Source: Pelagicoccus mobilis (GTDB lineage Bacteria; Verrucomicrobiota; Verrucomicrobiia; Opitutales; Opitutaceae). From it: a stretch of DNA of 64,000 nt. The position numbers were made by a program, and so were the translations under genes. The notes below the pieces were generated by a model, which was given only the letters and a program-made list of their open reading frames with translations, was not told the origin of the DNA and searched no databases. Every line of letters starts with the position of its first letter. Position 1 is the first letter of the stretch. Positions 1 through 8,998 of the stretch are shown here, one piece after another. The stretch covers positions 1-64,000 of the forward strand of contig NZ_JAENIL010000037.1 of NCBI RefSeq assembly GCF_016595505.1. The letters are read 5' to 3'.

Positions 1-18
1 GGGGTATAAAACATACGA

Positions 19-53
19 GACAGCGATATAGGAGTAGGGGTACTCCTGCTGTC
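19..53. ncRNA. Structured 3' part of an unidentified RNA or UTR
   Basis: A 6-bp outer stem (GACAGC 19-24 with GCTGTC 48-53) and a 7-bp inner stem (AGGAGTA 30-36 with TACTCCT 41-47, GGGG loop) are separated by a one-sided GATAT bulge. An intrinsic terminator follows seven bases later, so this is probably the 3' part of a transcript entering from the left. I do not recognise an RNA family. It could equally be the 3' UTR of a gene outside the window. Confidence 0.4.
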
Positions 54-59
54 AAAGAG

Positions 60-92
60 GCCCGCGCTGAGCTTAGCTCAGGCGGGCTTTTT
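60..92 (+). terminator. Rho-independent terminator
   Basis: GCCCGC plus CTGAGC on the left (60-72, one bulged G at 66), loop TTA (73-75), then GCTCAG plus GCGGGC (76-87), followed by five T (88-92). This is a 12-bp GC-rich stem with a T tract on the plus strand. It ends a transcript coming from left of the window. Confidence 0.85.
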
Positions 93-95
93 ACT

Positions 96-153
96 GCCCG
101 AATTGCTCGGGTCGGGAGGGAGGGATGATCATCGGGGACGATGATCGCTACCT
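96..153. repeat. Twin-hairpin REP-like palindrome
   Basis: Hairpin 1 is CCCGA 97-101 with TCGGG 107-111. Hairpin 2 is GATCATCG 127-134 with CGATGATC 139-146, loop GGGA, followed by GCTACC 147-152. A GGGAGGG head lies between them. The head, the GGGGA-type loop and the CTACC tail recur at 24100-24166 and, in part, elsewhere in the window. They mark one dispersed family. Confidence 0.6.
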
Positions 154-162
154 TTTGGTTTT

Positions 163-266
163 AGAGCATTTTTCTTTTGTTTAGGCACTTAGAATCGCGG
201 CACAAGGCCGCTTCCCACTTTAAGATGCCTGAAGGGAAGCGCGACTGTTCAAAAGAAAAGTGCTCT
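163..266. repeat. 104-bp nested inverted repeat element
   Basis: Outer arms 163-179 and 250-266 match at 16 of 17 positions (AGAGCA-T/C-TTTTCTTTTG). Inside are AGGCA-CTTA 183-191 with TAAGATGCCT 221-230, a small GCGGC/GCCGC hairpin at 197-211, and an alternative CGCTTCCC 209-216 with GGGAAGCG 234-241. No protein is encoded. It may be a miniature palindromic mobile element or a structured RNA near the 3' end of the sensor kinase gene. Confidence 0.5.
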
Positions 267-295
267 GGGCGTGGGACGGCGACCGCGGCCTGCCT

Positions 296-3200
296 TCAGT
301 TTCCTAAGCTCGTCTCGAGGGTGACTTGAAGTTCGGTTTGTTTGATGGGTTTGGCGATATAGCCGTCGAAGCCGGCGCGGCGGATTTTCACTTCGTCGGT
401 TTTGAGGGCGTAGGCGGTTTGGGCGATGACGTTGATCGACGCGTTGATCTTTCTGATTTCCTTGAGCGTTTCGAAGCCGTCGATGCCTGGCATTTTTATA
501 TCTAGCAACACGAGGTCGTACTCGGAGGTGGATCTGAGTTTTTCGAGGCCTTCGCGGCCGTCTTTTGCCCAATCGGTTTCGATGCCTAGCTTTTGGAGAG
601 AAACGTCGATGAACTCGTAGTTGGCCTGCTCGTCTTCGATCACGAGGATCTTTTTGCCTCTATACTCGTTGTCATGTTGTGGGTCTTCTCCTTCGAGGTT
701 TGTGACACTGAGGTCTTTTGCGATTCGGAGTGGCAGGCTGAGGGTGAATGTGGAGCCGATTCCGACTTCTGATTCGACGGAGAGGCTGCCTCCCATGAGT
801 TCGGTGAGCTCTTTGCAGATGGCGAGGCCGAGGCCTACTCCGCGTCGGGCGGCTAGGTCGTCGATCTCTCGTTTCACGAATTTCTCGAATATGATCTGTC
901 TTTCCTCTTCGGGGATTCCTGGGCCGCTGTCTTTTACGTAGTAGCAGATTTGGGATTCCTGGCAGTAGGCGCCGAGCTCGACGGTGCCGCTTTGGGTAAA
1001 CTTAAATGCGTTGGTGAGAAGGTTATCGATGACCTGTTTGATACGGGTGCGGTCGGCTACGAGGATGAGATTCTCTTTGTGGAGCTGGTTGTTTAGCGTG
1101 TGGGAGACGGAGTTGGGGTTCTCTCGGATGGAGTGGGAGGAGTGGATGTTGTCCAGAAACTCGTTTAGCGAGAAGGGGCTTTCGATGATTTTCAGCTGGT
1201 TCGAGGTGATCTTGGAGAAGTCGAGGATGTCTCCGATGAGGGTGAGCAGCGAGTCGGAGTTTTCGTTTATGATTTCTGCGTAGCGGCTGCGTTCGGATGA
1301 ATCGAGCGAGTCGTCGGCGATGAATCCAGCGAATCCGGTGATGGCGTTGAGTGGGGTGCGGATTTCGTGGGAAAGGTTGGCGAGAAACTGGGATTTGAGG
1401 CGATCGGATTCCTCGGCTTTTTCTTTCGCTGACTTCAGGGCGCTGGTGCGTCGGTCGATGGTGGCTTCGAGTTGTTCTTGGTGGTCGCTTAGCTGTTTCG
1501 TCTTCTCCTGAACCATGGCTTTGAGTTTGGCCTTTTCTCGTGTGAGGGCTGCCTCCCGATAGCGGATGGCTAGGTAAGCGAGCGATGAGACAAGAAGGGC
1601 GGAGAGAATCAGGAAGCTGGGGCGAAGCCAGAATGGGGTGGCGATTTCGACTTGGATGGCGGCGCCTTGCTCGTTCCAGATGCCGTCGTTGTTGGAGGCC
1701 TTGACCCGGAATGTGTAGGAGCCGGGGTCGAGGTTGGTGTAAGTCGCCCTTCTCTGGTCGGAGCTGGTGTAGATCCAGTCGCTGTCGAATCCTTCGAGCT
1801 TGTAGGCGAACTTGTTTTTCTTGGGAGAGACGAGGCTGATGCCGGTGAAACCGAATTGGAGGTGGTTTTGGTGGTGCTCCAAGGTGAGGCTTTGGGCGAA
1901 TTGGGGGTGGGAGTCGAGGATCTCGGGGTTTGTCTGAGGGCTGATGGGAGTGCCGAAGAGGGAGATCTCGTCAATGTAGACTCGGGGTGGGGTGAGGTTG
2001 TGAGTGATGTGGTCAGGATGGAAGCCGGTGAACCCGGAGGTGCCTCCGAAGAAGAGGTACCCGTCGCGGGTTTTGCAGGAAGACATGTCGAAGTACTGGT
2101 CTCCCTGTAGGCCGTCGCCTCCGAGGTAAACTTGGGTATCGGAGGTTTGGGTGTTGATGTGGCAGAGTCCGCTTTCGGTTGAGACCCAGATTGCGTTTTC
2201 GTTTGCTATTTCTATGGCATGGACGCGGCGGTTTAATCTGCCGGGGAGAATGTTGTAGGTTTTTAGGTGATTGCCGTTTGTATCGTAGCTGTGGATACCG
2301 CTGTACACGGTGCCTATGTAGTAGGTCTGGCTTTTCGGTTCGTAGCGGATTGCGGTTGGCCGGGGGAGTTTCGCGAAGAGCTTGGTGGTTTTTGTTTCCT
2401 CGTCGAAGCGGTACATGCCGTCGAGTCCGTTTGCGAAGATGCCTCCGGGGTGGGTGTCCTCGATGACGATGTTTGGCGGAATGCGATCTGTGGGGGACTC
2501 GGTTTGGATGGGGATGGGGGTGCCGTCGGTTTGGTAGAGGCTTAGCTTGCCGAAACCGCCGCTGATCCAGATTCGGTTTTTGTGGTCGAGTTCTATGTCC
2601 CAGATGCCGCGTTCCTTCCATTCGTCGAACCTTTGGGTGATTTCTTGATCGAGCTCGTAGCGATCCCCTTTTTTTTGGAAATAGTAGATGCCTGCGTTCC
2701 AAGTGGCGACCCATAGATTCTCCTGAGGGTCTACTGCCACTTGTCTGATGACGCCGGATTCGATCTGGAGCTCTAGCTTGCGAATCGAGTTGCTTGTACG
2801 GTCGAGCAGGTGGAGGCCTCCTCCGTCGGTTCCGATGAGCAAGTTGCCGTCCGGGTCTTCGGCGACAGCTCCGATGACGTGGTTGGTGATGGAGGACTGG
2901 GGAGTGCTGACTCCTCGTTTGAAGGTGATGAACTGGTCGAGTTGAGGGTGGTGGTAGTCGAGCCCGGTGCGGGAGTGTCCGAGCCAGATGATGCCTTCGT
3001 AGTCTATGTGCACGAGGTTGACTCCGTCGGAGCTGATTCCATTGCCCGTGCCGTCGGCGAAGGATTGGTAGCGGACGGTGCGAGTTTCAGGATCGAAAAG
3101 GTTGAGGCCGGCCTGGTTGACGGGAATGAGCAAGGTCCCGTCGGGGTGGACGGCGATGTCGTCGGTGCGGCCTCCGGAGATCCCGGTGCCATCCTTATTA

Positions 3201-3952
3201 ATGGGGATGTGGGCGATTTTCATCTCGTCCGGCAGGAACTGGTAGAGCCCTCCTCCTTGTGACGCGATCCATAGTCTGCCGCGGTTGTCTCTGCGAATCT
3301 TCTTCGATTTATTGTCCGAAAGGGGGAAGAGCTTGGAGCTGGTGAACTCTTCTCGTTCGCGATCGAAGCTCCAAATATGGGAGTCGGATCCGACGACCCA
3401 GATCTTGTTTCCTTCCCCCTCGATGAGGGAGGTGAGGAAGTAGTCCCTTTCGGAGGAGTTGGGAAAGTTATGGCGCTGAAAGTTGTCGGTCTGGGGGCGG
3501 AAGCGGTTGAGGGATCTGCGGGTGAGGACCCAGAGCTCTCCGTTTTTGGCGAGCAGCATTTCTTGGACTGGGCCGCGTCCGAGCGTGTTGTGGTTTGCGC
3601 CCGAGTGGGTGTAGCGTTTGAAATTGTCCAGCTTGCGGTCGTAGCGGTTCAGGCCGCTGCGGGCTGCGATCCAGAGGTTCTTTTGCGAGTCTTCGAGGAC
3701 GTCTTGGATGTAGCGGCCGGAGAGGGTGTTTTCACGTTCGGGGTCGCTCGTGTAGGTTTTGAAGGAGTAGCCGTCGTAGCGTTTGAGGCCTTCGCCTGCG
3801 GTTCCGAGCCAGAGGTAGCCGTAGTCGTCGCGATGGATGGTGCGTACCAGGTGGACAGGCGCGTCCGTCTCAAGATGGTTGAACTTGATTTGGGCGCTTA
3901 GAGGCAGGGTGCTTGCGAGCAGGCCGCATAGGCAGGCGATTCTCAGGAGCAT
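296..3952 (-). CDS. Hybrid sensor histidine kinase/response regulator with two-component propeller
   Basis: 1218 aa membrane-bound hybrid sensor. A signal peptide (about 1-20, ending LPLSAQ) leads into a periplasmic beta-propeller of repeats such as 'GYLWLGTAGEGLKRYDG' and 'NLWIAARSGLNRYD'. A Y_Y_Y domain follows (about 690-760), then a membrane helix (about 780-800) and a short coiled coil. The HisKA box SHEIRTPLN has His862; the HATPase has the N box DNLLTNAF and G boxes DSGPGIP and GVGLGLA. The receiver spans about 1100-1218 with phospho-acceptor Asp1151 in LLDIKMPG. Unlike many propeller hybrids it has no C-terminal AraC HTH, so the output must be another protein. In Bacteroidetes such sensors read oligosaccharides; the ligand here is unknown. 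It stands alone, divergent from ilvE. Confidence 0.95.
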   Translation of the reverse strand: MLLRIACLCGLLASTLPLSAQIKFNHLETDAPVHLVRTIHRDDYGYLWLGTAGEGLKRYDGYSFKTYTSDPERENTLSGRYIQDVLEDSQKNLWIAARSGLNRYDRKLDNFKRYTHSGANHNTLGRGPVQEMLLAKNGELWVLTRRSLNRFRPQTDNFQRHNFPNSSERDYFLTSLIEGEGNKIWVVGSDSHIWSFDREREEFTSSKLFPLSDNKSKKIRRDNRGRLWIASQGGGLYQFLPDEMKIAHIPINKDGTGISGGRTDDIAVHPDGTLLIPVNQAGLNLFDPETRTVRYQSFADGTGNGISSDGVNLVHIDYEGIIWLGHSRTGLDYHHPQLDQFITFKRGVSTPQSSITNHVIGAVAEDPDGNLLIGTDGGGLHLLDRTSNSIRKLELQIESGVIRQVAVDPQENLWVATWNAGIYYFQKKGDRYELDQEITQRFDEWKERGIWDIELDHKNRIWISGGFGKLSLYQTDGTPIPIQTESPTDRIPPNIVIEDTHPGGIFANGLDGMYRFDEETKTTKLFAKLPRPTAIRYEPKSQTYYIGTVYSGIHSYDTNGNHLKTYNILPGRLNRRVHAIEIANENAIWVSTESGLCHINTQTSDTQVYLGGDGLQGDQYFDMSSCKTRDGYLFFGGTSGFTGFHPDHITHNLTPPRVYIDEISLFGTPISPQTNPEILDSHPQFAQSLTLEHHQNHLQFGFTGISLVSPKKNKFAYKLEGFDSDWIYTSSDQRRATYTNLDPGSYTFRVKASNNDGIWNEQGAAIQVEIATPFWLRPSFLILSALLVSSLAYLAIRYREAALTREKAKLKAMVQEKTKQLSDHQEQLEATIDRRTSALKSAKEKAEESDRLKSQFLANLSHEIRTPLNAITGFAGFIADDSLDSSERSRYAEIINENSDSLLTLIGDILDFSKITSNQLKIIESPFSLNEFLDNIHSSHSIRENPNSVSHTLNNQLHKENLILVADRTRIKQVIDNLLTNAFKFTQSGTVELGAYCQESQICYYVKDSGPGIPEEERQIIFEKFVKREIDDLAARRGVGLGLAICKELTELMGGSLSVESEVGIGSTFTLSLPLRIAKDLSVTNLEGEDPQHDNEYRGKKILVIEDEQANYEFIDVSLQKLGIETDWAKDGREGLEKLRSTSEYDLVLLDIKMPGIDGFETLKEIRKINASINVIAQTAYALKTDEVKIRRAGFDGYIAKPIKQTELQVTLETSLGN

Positions 3953-4090
3953 AGGTAAAGCGAAGGTGCGAGACGGGGGTAGGATCGAAATGTAAATACA
4001 CTTTGGAAATCGTCAAACGCGGCGGCGCATACGGGGTTGGGCGTTTGACTTCTAGAGCCTAGAGTAGATTGTGGGCTCAGAGAACGCGTT

Positions 4091-5005
4091 ATGGAAGAGA
4101 CGGAATTTATCTGGCACGGAGGGAGGCTGATTCCCTGGAAGGAAGCGACGGTTCATGTGATGGCTCATGCTCTGCATTACGGGTCTTCCGTTTTTGAGGG
4201 TATTCGTGTTTATGATACGGAGAAGGGGCCTGCTTATCTCTGTTTGCAGAGTCACTTGAAGCGCTTTCTCGATTCGGCCAAAATTTACCGCATGAACATG
4301 CCGTACGGCTTGGAGGAACTGACTGGGATCTGCCGCGAGGTGATTACTGCGAATGGCTTGAAGTCAGCCTATGTGCGTCCGTTAGCGTTTCGTGGATACG
4401 GGCCGATCACGGTGTACGGCAATGACGATCCTGTGGAGGTGACGGTGGCTGCTTTCCCGTGGGGGGCTTATTTGGGGGAGGACGCTCTGGAGAATGGGGT
4501 GGATGTGGGTGTTTCGAGTTGGACGCGAGTCGCTCCCAATACCTTGCCTACAATGGCGAAGGCGAGCGGAAACTATCTGTCGTCCCAGCTGATCACGATG
4601 GAGGCGCACCGGCATGGGTACACCGAGGGGATCGGCCTTGATGCGTCCGGCCATTTGAGCGAAGGGGCGGGGGAGAACATTTTTGTGATACGGGACGGGG
4701 TGCTTTATACGCCTCCGATTACGGCAGCGATTCTGCCGGGTATCACACGGGGTATTGCAATCGATCTGGCCCAACGGGCTGGGTATGAAGTGCGTGAGGA
4801 GAGCTTGCCGCGCGAGATCCTTTACGTGGCGGACGAGATTTTTATGACGGGTACGGCGACTGAGATCGCGGCGATCCGTTCGGTGGACGGCTTAGCGGTT
4901 GGCGGGGGTAAGCGTGGTCCGATCACCGAGCAGCTGCAGAAGGCGTTTTTTGGACTGTTTGACGGTACGACCGAAGATTCTAAGGGCTGGATGGAACTCG
5001 TTTAG
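4091..5005 (+). CDS. ilvE: Branched-chain amino acid aminotransferase
   Basis: 304 aa, full length for fold-type IV PLP aminotransferases. It transfers the amino group between glutamate and the 2-oxo acids of leucine, isoleucine and valine in the cytoplasm. Visible signatures are the N-terminal 'HALHYGSSVFEGIR' motif, the PLP lysine K157 in 'TMAKASGNY', 'GLDASGHLSEGAGENIF', and the C-terminal 'EIFMTGTATEIAAI'. The ATG is preceded by a short spacer from the divergent sensor kinase. The MFS gene begins 45 bases downstream on the same strand, so the two may be cotranscribed. D-amino acid and aminodeoxychorismate lyase relatives are less likely given the ilvE-type TGTATEI motif. Confidence 0.95.
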   Translation: MEETEFIWHGGRLIPWKEATVHVMAHALHYGSSVFEGIRVYDTEKGPAYLCLQSHLKRFLDSAKIYRMNMPYGLEELTGICREVITANGLKSAYVRPLAFRGYGPITVYGNDDPVEVTVAAFPWGAYLGEDALENGVDVGVSSWTRVAPNTLPTMAKASGNYLSSQLITMEAHRHGYTEGIGLDASGHLSEGAGENIFVIRDGVLYTPPITAAILPGITRGIAIDLAQRAGYEVREESLPREILYVADEIFMTGTATEIAAIRSVDGLAVGGGKRGPITEQLQKAFFGLFDGTTEDSKGWMELV

Positions 5006-5050
5006 GTTTGTCCCTCTCTAAGGCCGTTTTTGTTCAGGTTTGTTTGAGGT

Positions 5051-6232
5051 ATGGAAGAGGGGAAGAGCTCCAGACGGGGGCTAACATTTTGCTCGCTCGA
5101 TTACGCGTCGATGTTGGGCTTTTTGGCGTATTCGTCCTGCGTCACGGCGATACCCATTTGTCTCGTTGCGATAACGAAGGATTTGGGAATGTCGTTCTCG
5201 CAGGCGGGTGGCTTGGAGATGGCGAAGGGCACCCTCGTTTTGGTGACCTTGCTGGCGAGTGGATTTATCGCTGCCCGTTTTGGCAAGGTCCGCTCGATCG
5301 GAGTATCCTGTCTTGTGATGGGGACGGGAATGTTGCTCTACGCGAACGCTCCTTCCTATGGAGCGTTGTTCTTGGCGGTTGCTTTGCTCGGGTTTGGCGG
5401 GGGTGTGATCGAAGCGCTTATAAATCCGCTCGTGCAGGAGCTCCATCCTGACGATTCGGGGCGTTACCTTAATTTGATCAACGCGTTCTGGTCGATCGGG
5501 GTTCTGGCGACGATGTTGGGTACGGGCGAGGCGCTCAGCCAGATGGTTTCTTGGCGGACTGTGATGAGTGTTTTGGGCGGGTTCAGCGTTTTGTCCGGCG
5601 GATTGTTTTGGTTGTTGAGAGAGCCTGCAAAGGCAGGGGGTGGCGCCGAGCTTTCTCAGGTGTTTGCCAACAAGTGGAAGATCTTGAGGTTGCGTCGCTT
5701 CTGGCTGTTTACGGTTTTGATGTTTTTGGGCGGAGCGACGGAGGGCGCGTTCACCTATTGGAGCGCGAGCTTGTTGCAAGTCGAGCATGGGGTGACGCCT
5801 CGGGCGGCGGGAGTCGGGGTTGCTCTTTTCGCTGCGGGGATGATCGTGGCTCGACTGCTCTGGGGCTGGCTGATTCCGCAGGGGCGTCTCTGGCATCTGC
5901 TGTTGGGGTCGGCGCTTGGCGGGCTTGTGGTGGGCGTCTTGTTTCCGTTGACGAACGAGATTTCCTTTTTGTACGTGAATCTTTTCTTGGCTGGCTTGGC
6001 GATGGCTTGTTTTTGGCCGACGCTGCAGTCCTATGCGGTCGACCGGATGAGGTGCGATGCGACGAGCGCTTTTATTTTGCTCTCCTGCGGGGGAATCGCG
6101 GGCTTCGCCTCCGTTTCGTGGACCATGGGGATGATTGGTGACTGGGTTGGCTTACGGGCTAGCTTCTGGATCGTGCCCGCTTATCTGGTGGTGATGATCT
6201 GGCTTTTGTTTTGGGAACGTAAGCGAAGTTGA
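5051..6232 (+). CDS. Major facilitator superfamily transporter
   Basis: 393 aa integral inner-membrane protein with about 12 hydrophobic segments. The N half has 'FGKVRSIGVSCLVMGTGMLL', a typical loop 2-3 region, and 'GFGGGVIEALINPLV'. The second half begins after the cytoplasmic stretch near residue 205 (AELSQVFANKWKILRLRRFW). The pattern 'NLINAFWSIGVLATMLGTG' recalls FucP-like sugar and related MFS carriers, but the substrate cannot be told. It lies 45 bases after ilvE, and GAGG sits just before the ATG. The next gene is convergent, and a palindromic repeat (6308-6331) lies in the gap. Confidence 0.9.
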   Translation: MEEGKSSRRGLTFCSLDYASMLGFLAYSSCVTAIPICLVAITKDLGMSFSQAGGLEMAKGTLVLVTLLASGFIAARFGKVRSIGVSCLVMGTGMLLYANAPSYGALFLAVALLGFGGGVIEALINPLVQELHPDDSGRYLNLINAFWSIGVLATMLGTGEALSQMVSWRTVMSVLGGFSVLSGGLFWLLREPAKAGGGAELSQVFANKWKILRLRRFWLFTVLMFLGGATEGAFTYWSASLLQVEHGVTPRAAGVGVALFAAGMIVARLLWGWLIPQGRLWHLLLGSALGGLVVGVLFPLTNEISFLYVNLFLAGLAMACFWPTLQSYAVDRMRCDATSAFILLSCGGIAGFASVSWTMGMIGDWVGLRASFWIVPAYLVVMIWLLFWERKRS

Positions 6233-6299
6233 AAGATGGATACGGCGTGCGTGCACGGAAATTTTGTCTCGTGCTAGTTGTTTGTTTTAGTCGGATCTA

Positions 6300-6331
6300 G
6301 GTTCCGCGGCAACGACGGAGCGTTGCCCTCC
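6300..6331 (-). repeat. REP-like palindrome (GGAGGG head, minus orientation)
   Basis: GGCAACG 6308-6314 and CGTTGCC 6321-6327 enclose ACGGAG; CTCC follows. Read on the minus strand this is GGAGGG head, stem, loop CTCCGT, stem, then GCGGAACC. Near-identical copies lie at 15439-15462 and 20009-20032. It sits between convergent genes. Confidence 0.7.
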
Positions 6332-7239
6332 TATAGGGGGGTGGTTTCGCCTTCGGGGTCGAGATAGCTGCCGGTGAAGGGCTCGCCTGTGCTGCTGAGT
6401 TCTGGGGCCAGGGCTTCCTGGGGGATGCGGGAGATGGTTTCGAGTACGACTGGAATGGTGAAGGCGGCTATGCGTTGCACGCTTTGCTGCATTTGCTCGA
6501 AGGTGAAGGGGCGAACACCGACTGCGGGATTCGAAATGGAGCAGATGGCACCGTAGCGGATTCCGAACTGGCGGGCGTAGATGATGCAGGTCGCCTGGTT
6601 CATGCTGGTGAGTTCGCCTCCGAGCGTTCGCATCGCTCTGATCTCTGCGGGACTCTCGAAGCGGCCGGGGGCGAATTGGACGAATGTACCCGTACTGCGG
6701 ATACTGCCTTGGTAGGAGTTTGCCTCTTTCTGTTTTTCTGACTCGTCAACTAGAAGGTTTCGGATGGAGGGGCTGAGCGGTACTTCGAAATTCGGGAAGA
6801 TACCGGGGCGGGAATGGCCGGAGGCTGCGAGGGCGTCGTTGGGGCGTTCGGCTCGCCACTCGATAAAGTCGTCGATCATGACGATGTCGTCGAAATCGAG
6901 CTTGGGGTCGATCGCTCCGCAGGTGGCCCCGCCGATGGCGTGGGTGACGCCGAGCTCGTAGAGGGCGGCCCATGCTCGCACGTGGTAGGGGCCGTCGGCT
7001 TCGCCGTCGGGTTTGTCGAGCAGTCCGTAGAAGGGGATGTAGTAGAAGGGAATTCCCCGGTAGCGCATGCGGTAGAGGGTCGGGCTGGGGCCGGCCTTGG
7101 TTTCGAAGCTGAAGCTTCCTTCTGCTGCTGCGAGGCCTTCGCCGAACTTAAGGGGAGCTCCGAAGCTGGTGCCGCCGACTACGGCGATGAATATGGTTTC
7201 GCCGTTGGGCGGTTCGGGAGCCTGCGATTTGTAAGACAT
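6331..7239 (-). CDS. Nucleoside phosphorylase family protein (MTA phosphorylase-like)
   Basis: 302 aa. The PNP/MTAP fold shows as 'FIAVVGGTSFG' at the start, 'THAIGGATCGAIDPKLDFDDIVMIDDFIEWR' in the middle and 'TCIIYARQFGIRYGAICSISNPAVG' near the C terminus. In MTA phosphorylases these segments form the phosphate and purine pockets. Family members cleave purine nucleosides or 5'-methylthioadenosine with phosphate in the cytoplasm. The GGTSFG start, in place of the usual GGSG, leaves the substrate open. It is the last gene of the minus-strand DUF1800/DUF1501 cluster, 79 bases after its neighbour, but nothing shows a shared function. Confidence 0.8.
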   Translation of the reverse strand: MSYKSQAPEPPNGETIFIAVVGGTSFGAPLKFGEGLAAAEGSFSFETKAGPSPTLYRMRYRGIPFYYIPFYGLLDKPDGEADGPYHVRAWAALYELGVTHAIGGATCGAIDPKLDFDDIVMIDDFIEWRAERPNDALAASGHSRPGIFPNFEVPLSPSIRNLLVDESEKQKEANSYQGSIRSTGTFVQFAPGRFESPAEIRAMRTLGGELTSMNQATCIIYARQFGIRYGAICSISNPAVGVRPFTFEQMQQSVQRIAAFTIPVVLETISRIPQEALAPELSSTGEPFTGSYLDPEGETTPL

Positions 7240-7318
7240 GCGGAAGGGATGCTGTCTGTTTGCTTCGTCTCAGGCGAGTCGGAATATTTTCGGTGGGGAA
7301 ATTATTTGCGCCTGTAGA

Positions 7319-8146
7319 CTATTCTTCTTCGTCGAGTGCGAGTCGGTAGAATGCGTTTTCTCTGGATGTAATTGGAAGTTCGATACGGGCTTGGCCGCCG
7401 TTGATTTGAGGAGTGGCGGATATGGGAGCCCACGCTTTGAAATCGGTCGAGGTGACGGTGGTGAAATTGTGGTTTGGATCGATTTGCCAGATGATCGCAA
7501 GCGTCTGGTCGCTGCGTTCGAAGGAGAGTTCAGGTGGCGTAGGGGGAAGCGTTTCTCCTGGCTCAATGGTGATTGTGATGACGAGAGGGGTGGGCGGTCC
7601 CTCTCCGGTGCCGTCTTCGTTTCCCCAAGGGGTGAGCGTGAGATCCCAACTGCCGGCTTCGGTCGGGTCTCCGGAGATGACTCCGAAGCTTGAGACGAGC
7701 AGTCCGTTTTCGACTTCTATGCGTTGGCGTAGATCGGTGATGCGCAGGCCGGGCGGGATATCGCCGTCGACCGACCAGGATTTGGGGGTGATGTTGATGG
7801 AGAATCCTATGACTACGGTTTCGCCGACTTTGCCGGTGAAGGGATTGTCCGGGTCGACCGAGTAGCTGGAATTGGTGGCTCCGGAAAGGGCGTGGGGCGT
7901 GGCGAGGGAGGCGGCGGGCAGGGCGAATGCTTGAATGATGCGGGCGACGGGGGTGCCGAGCTGCAGGTGTTGGGCGTGGGCTAGCAGCTTCAGGATGGGG
8001 CTTCGCTGGAGGATGAGCATGAGGATCCCGAGAGCGAGATGCAGTCGGGCGGAGAGCAGTTTCTGGGTCAGGAGGAATTTCACGAGGGCGAGCCCGCTAG
8101 GTATCGCCGTTAGCCGTTGAAGGTAGAAGGGAAAGGGCGAAAGCAC
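7319..8146 (-). CDS. Anchored Ig-like secreted protein with HALSGAT motif (paralogue A)
   Basis: 275 aa from a GTG start; GTG at 8083 is a shorter option. The N terminus is hydrophobic and carries 'LILQRSP', then 'SLATPHALSGAT', followed by a beta-rich region with 'NITPKSWSVDGDIPPGLRI'. The C terminus ends in a 'TSTDFKAWAP' module like the tails of other verrucomicrobial secreted proteins. It is a clear paralogue of the next upstream gene (8206-8967), with the same order of QR-S/A-P, HALSGAT, ITP-x-SW and DL/DF-x-x-W motifs. Role unknown; presumably exported and membrane-associated. It sits in the DUF1800/DUF1501 cluster, 59 bases from its paralogue. Confidence 0.75.
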   Translation of the reverse strand: MLSPFPFYLQRLTAIPSGLALVKFLLTQKLLSARLHLALGILMLILQRSPILKLLAHAQHLQLGTPVARIIQAFALPAASLATPHALSGATNSSYSVDPDNPFTGKVGETVVIGFSINITPKSWSVDGDIPPGLRITDLRQRIEVENGLLVSSFGVISGDPTEAGSWDLTLTPWGNEDGTGEGPPTPLVITITIEPGETLPPTPPELSFERSDQTLAIIWQIDPNHNFTTVTSTDFKAWAPISATPQINGGQARIELPITSRENAFYRLALDEEE

Positions 8147-8205
8147 TCAGCCGGTTAGGCATAGTTGTCCAAGGCTACATCGAGGAGAGTTGCGGTCCGC
8201 GCTGC

Positions 8206-8967
8206 TTATTGCGCGGATTCCAGACGGTAGTAGTCGCTATCGATCTCGGAGAGCGGAATCGTGACCTTGGTCTGGCCGTCTTCTTCGCTGCTTGTGATTG
8301 GGGAGGGGGAACTCCAAATGGACAAGTCGCGGGAGTGCTTCAGTTCGAAGCCTTGGCCTGAATCGGTATCCCAGGAGAGCACCAGGTGCACTTCGGTTTT
8401 GCGGTAGCTGATCTCTGGAGGGGGGAGCTGGCCCTCTGCGATTTGGAAGGTGATCGACAGGTTTTGAGGCGCGGTTTCTCCCTCGCCGTTAGCCTCGCTC
8501 CATGGCTTGAGGGTTATGCCGTAATTGCCCGCTTTCGTGTAGGTGCCGAGGATAAGCAGAGAGGAGGCGTTGATCTTTCCGTCGACCAGTTCGGCTTGTT
8601 CGAGGAAGTCGGTCAGCCGGAGGCCGTCCGGCAATTCGCCTTGGGTGACTTCCCAGGAGGCGGGAGTGATTGTATTGGAAAACTCGATATCTACCTTGTC
8701 TCCGACTTGGCCGGATTCTGGATGTAGGATCGTGGCGTTGCGAATTCTGTATGAGGAATCGTTGACTCTGTATTCGGAGGTGGTGGCTCCGGAAAGCGCA
8801 TGGGTAGAACCTAGGGCGGCCGAAGTGAGAATCGCTTTCTGGACGATCTGAACGGAGGGCAACGAGATCCGTGAGACTAGAGTCGTGTACATCTGCGGGG
8901 CTCGTTGCAGAATGAGTACAAGCAGGGCCAGTGGGACCTGCAATCGTACGAGCATGCGGGGAATCAT
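8206..8967 (-). CDS. Anchored Ig-like secreted protein with HALSGAT motif (paralogue B)
   Basis: 253 aa. It begins MIPRMLVRLQVPLALLVLILQRAP, a short basic segment and a hydrophobic helix, then 'LGSTHALSGATTSEY', then the Ig-like region 'NTITPASWEVTQGELPDGLRL'. It ends with 'SWDTDSGQGFELKHSRDLSIW'. The last module is common at the C terminus of verrucomicrobial extracellular proteins. This and the next gene form a tandem duplication. The gene starts 31 bases after the DUF1501 stop, which fits one transcript with DUF1800 and DUF1501. No enzymatic motif is visible. The name is descriptive only. Confidence 0.75.
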   Translation of the reverse strand: MIPRMLVRLQVPLALLVLILQRAPQMYTTLVSRISLPSVQIVQKAILTSAALGSTHALSGATTSEYRVNDSSYRIRNATILHPESGQVGDKVDIEFSNTITPASWEVTQGELPDGLRLTDFLEQAELVDGKINASSLLILGTYTKAGNYGITLKPWSEANGEGETAPQNLSITFQIAEGQLPPPEISYRKTEVHLVLSWDTDSGQGFELKHSRDLSIWSSPSPITSSEEDGQTKVTIPLSEIDSDYYRLESAQ

Positions 8968-8998
8968 GTTTCCTGGGAGTTCCGTTTTCTAGTACGGG

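Noticed and set aside
296-3952. Kelch or PQQ-type repeats in the sensor kinase as tandem DNA repeats
   Set aside because: The repeats are at the protein level (propeller blades) with no DNA-level duplication visible.
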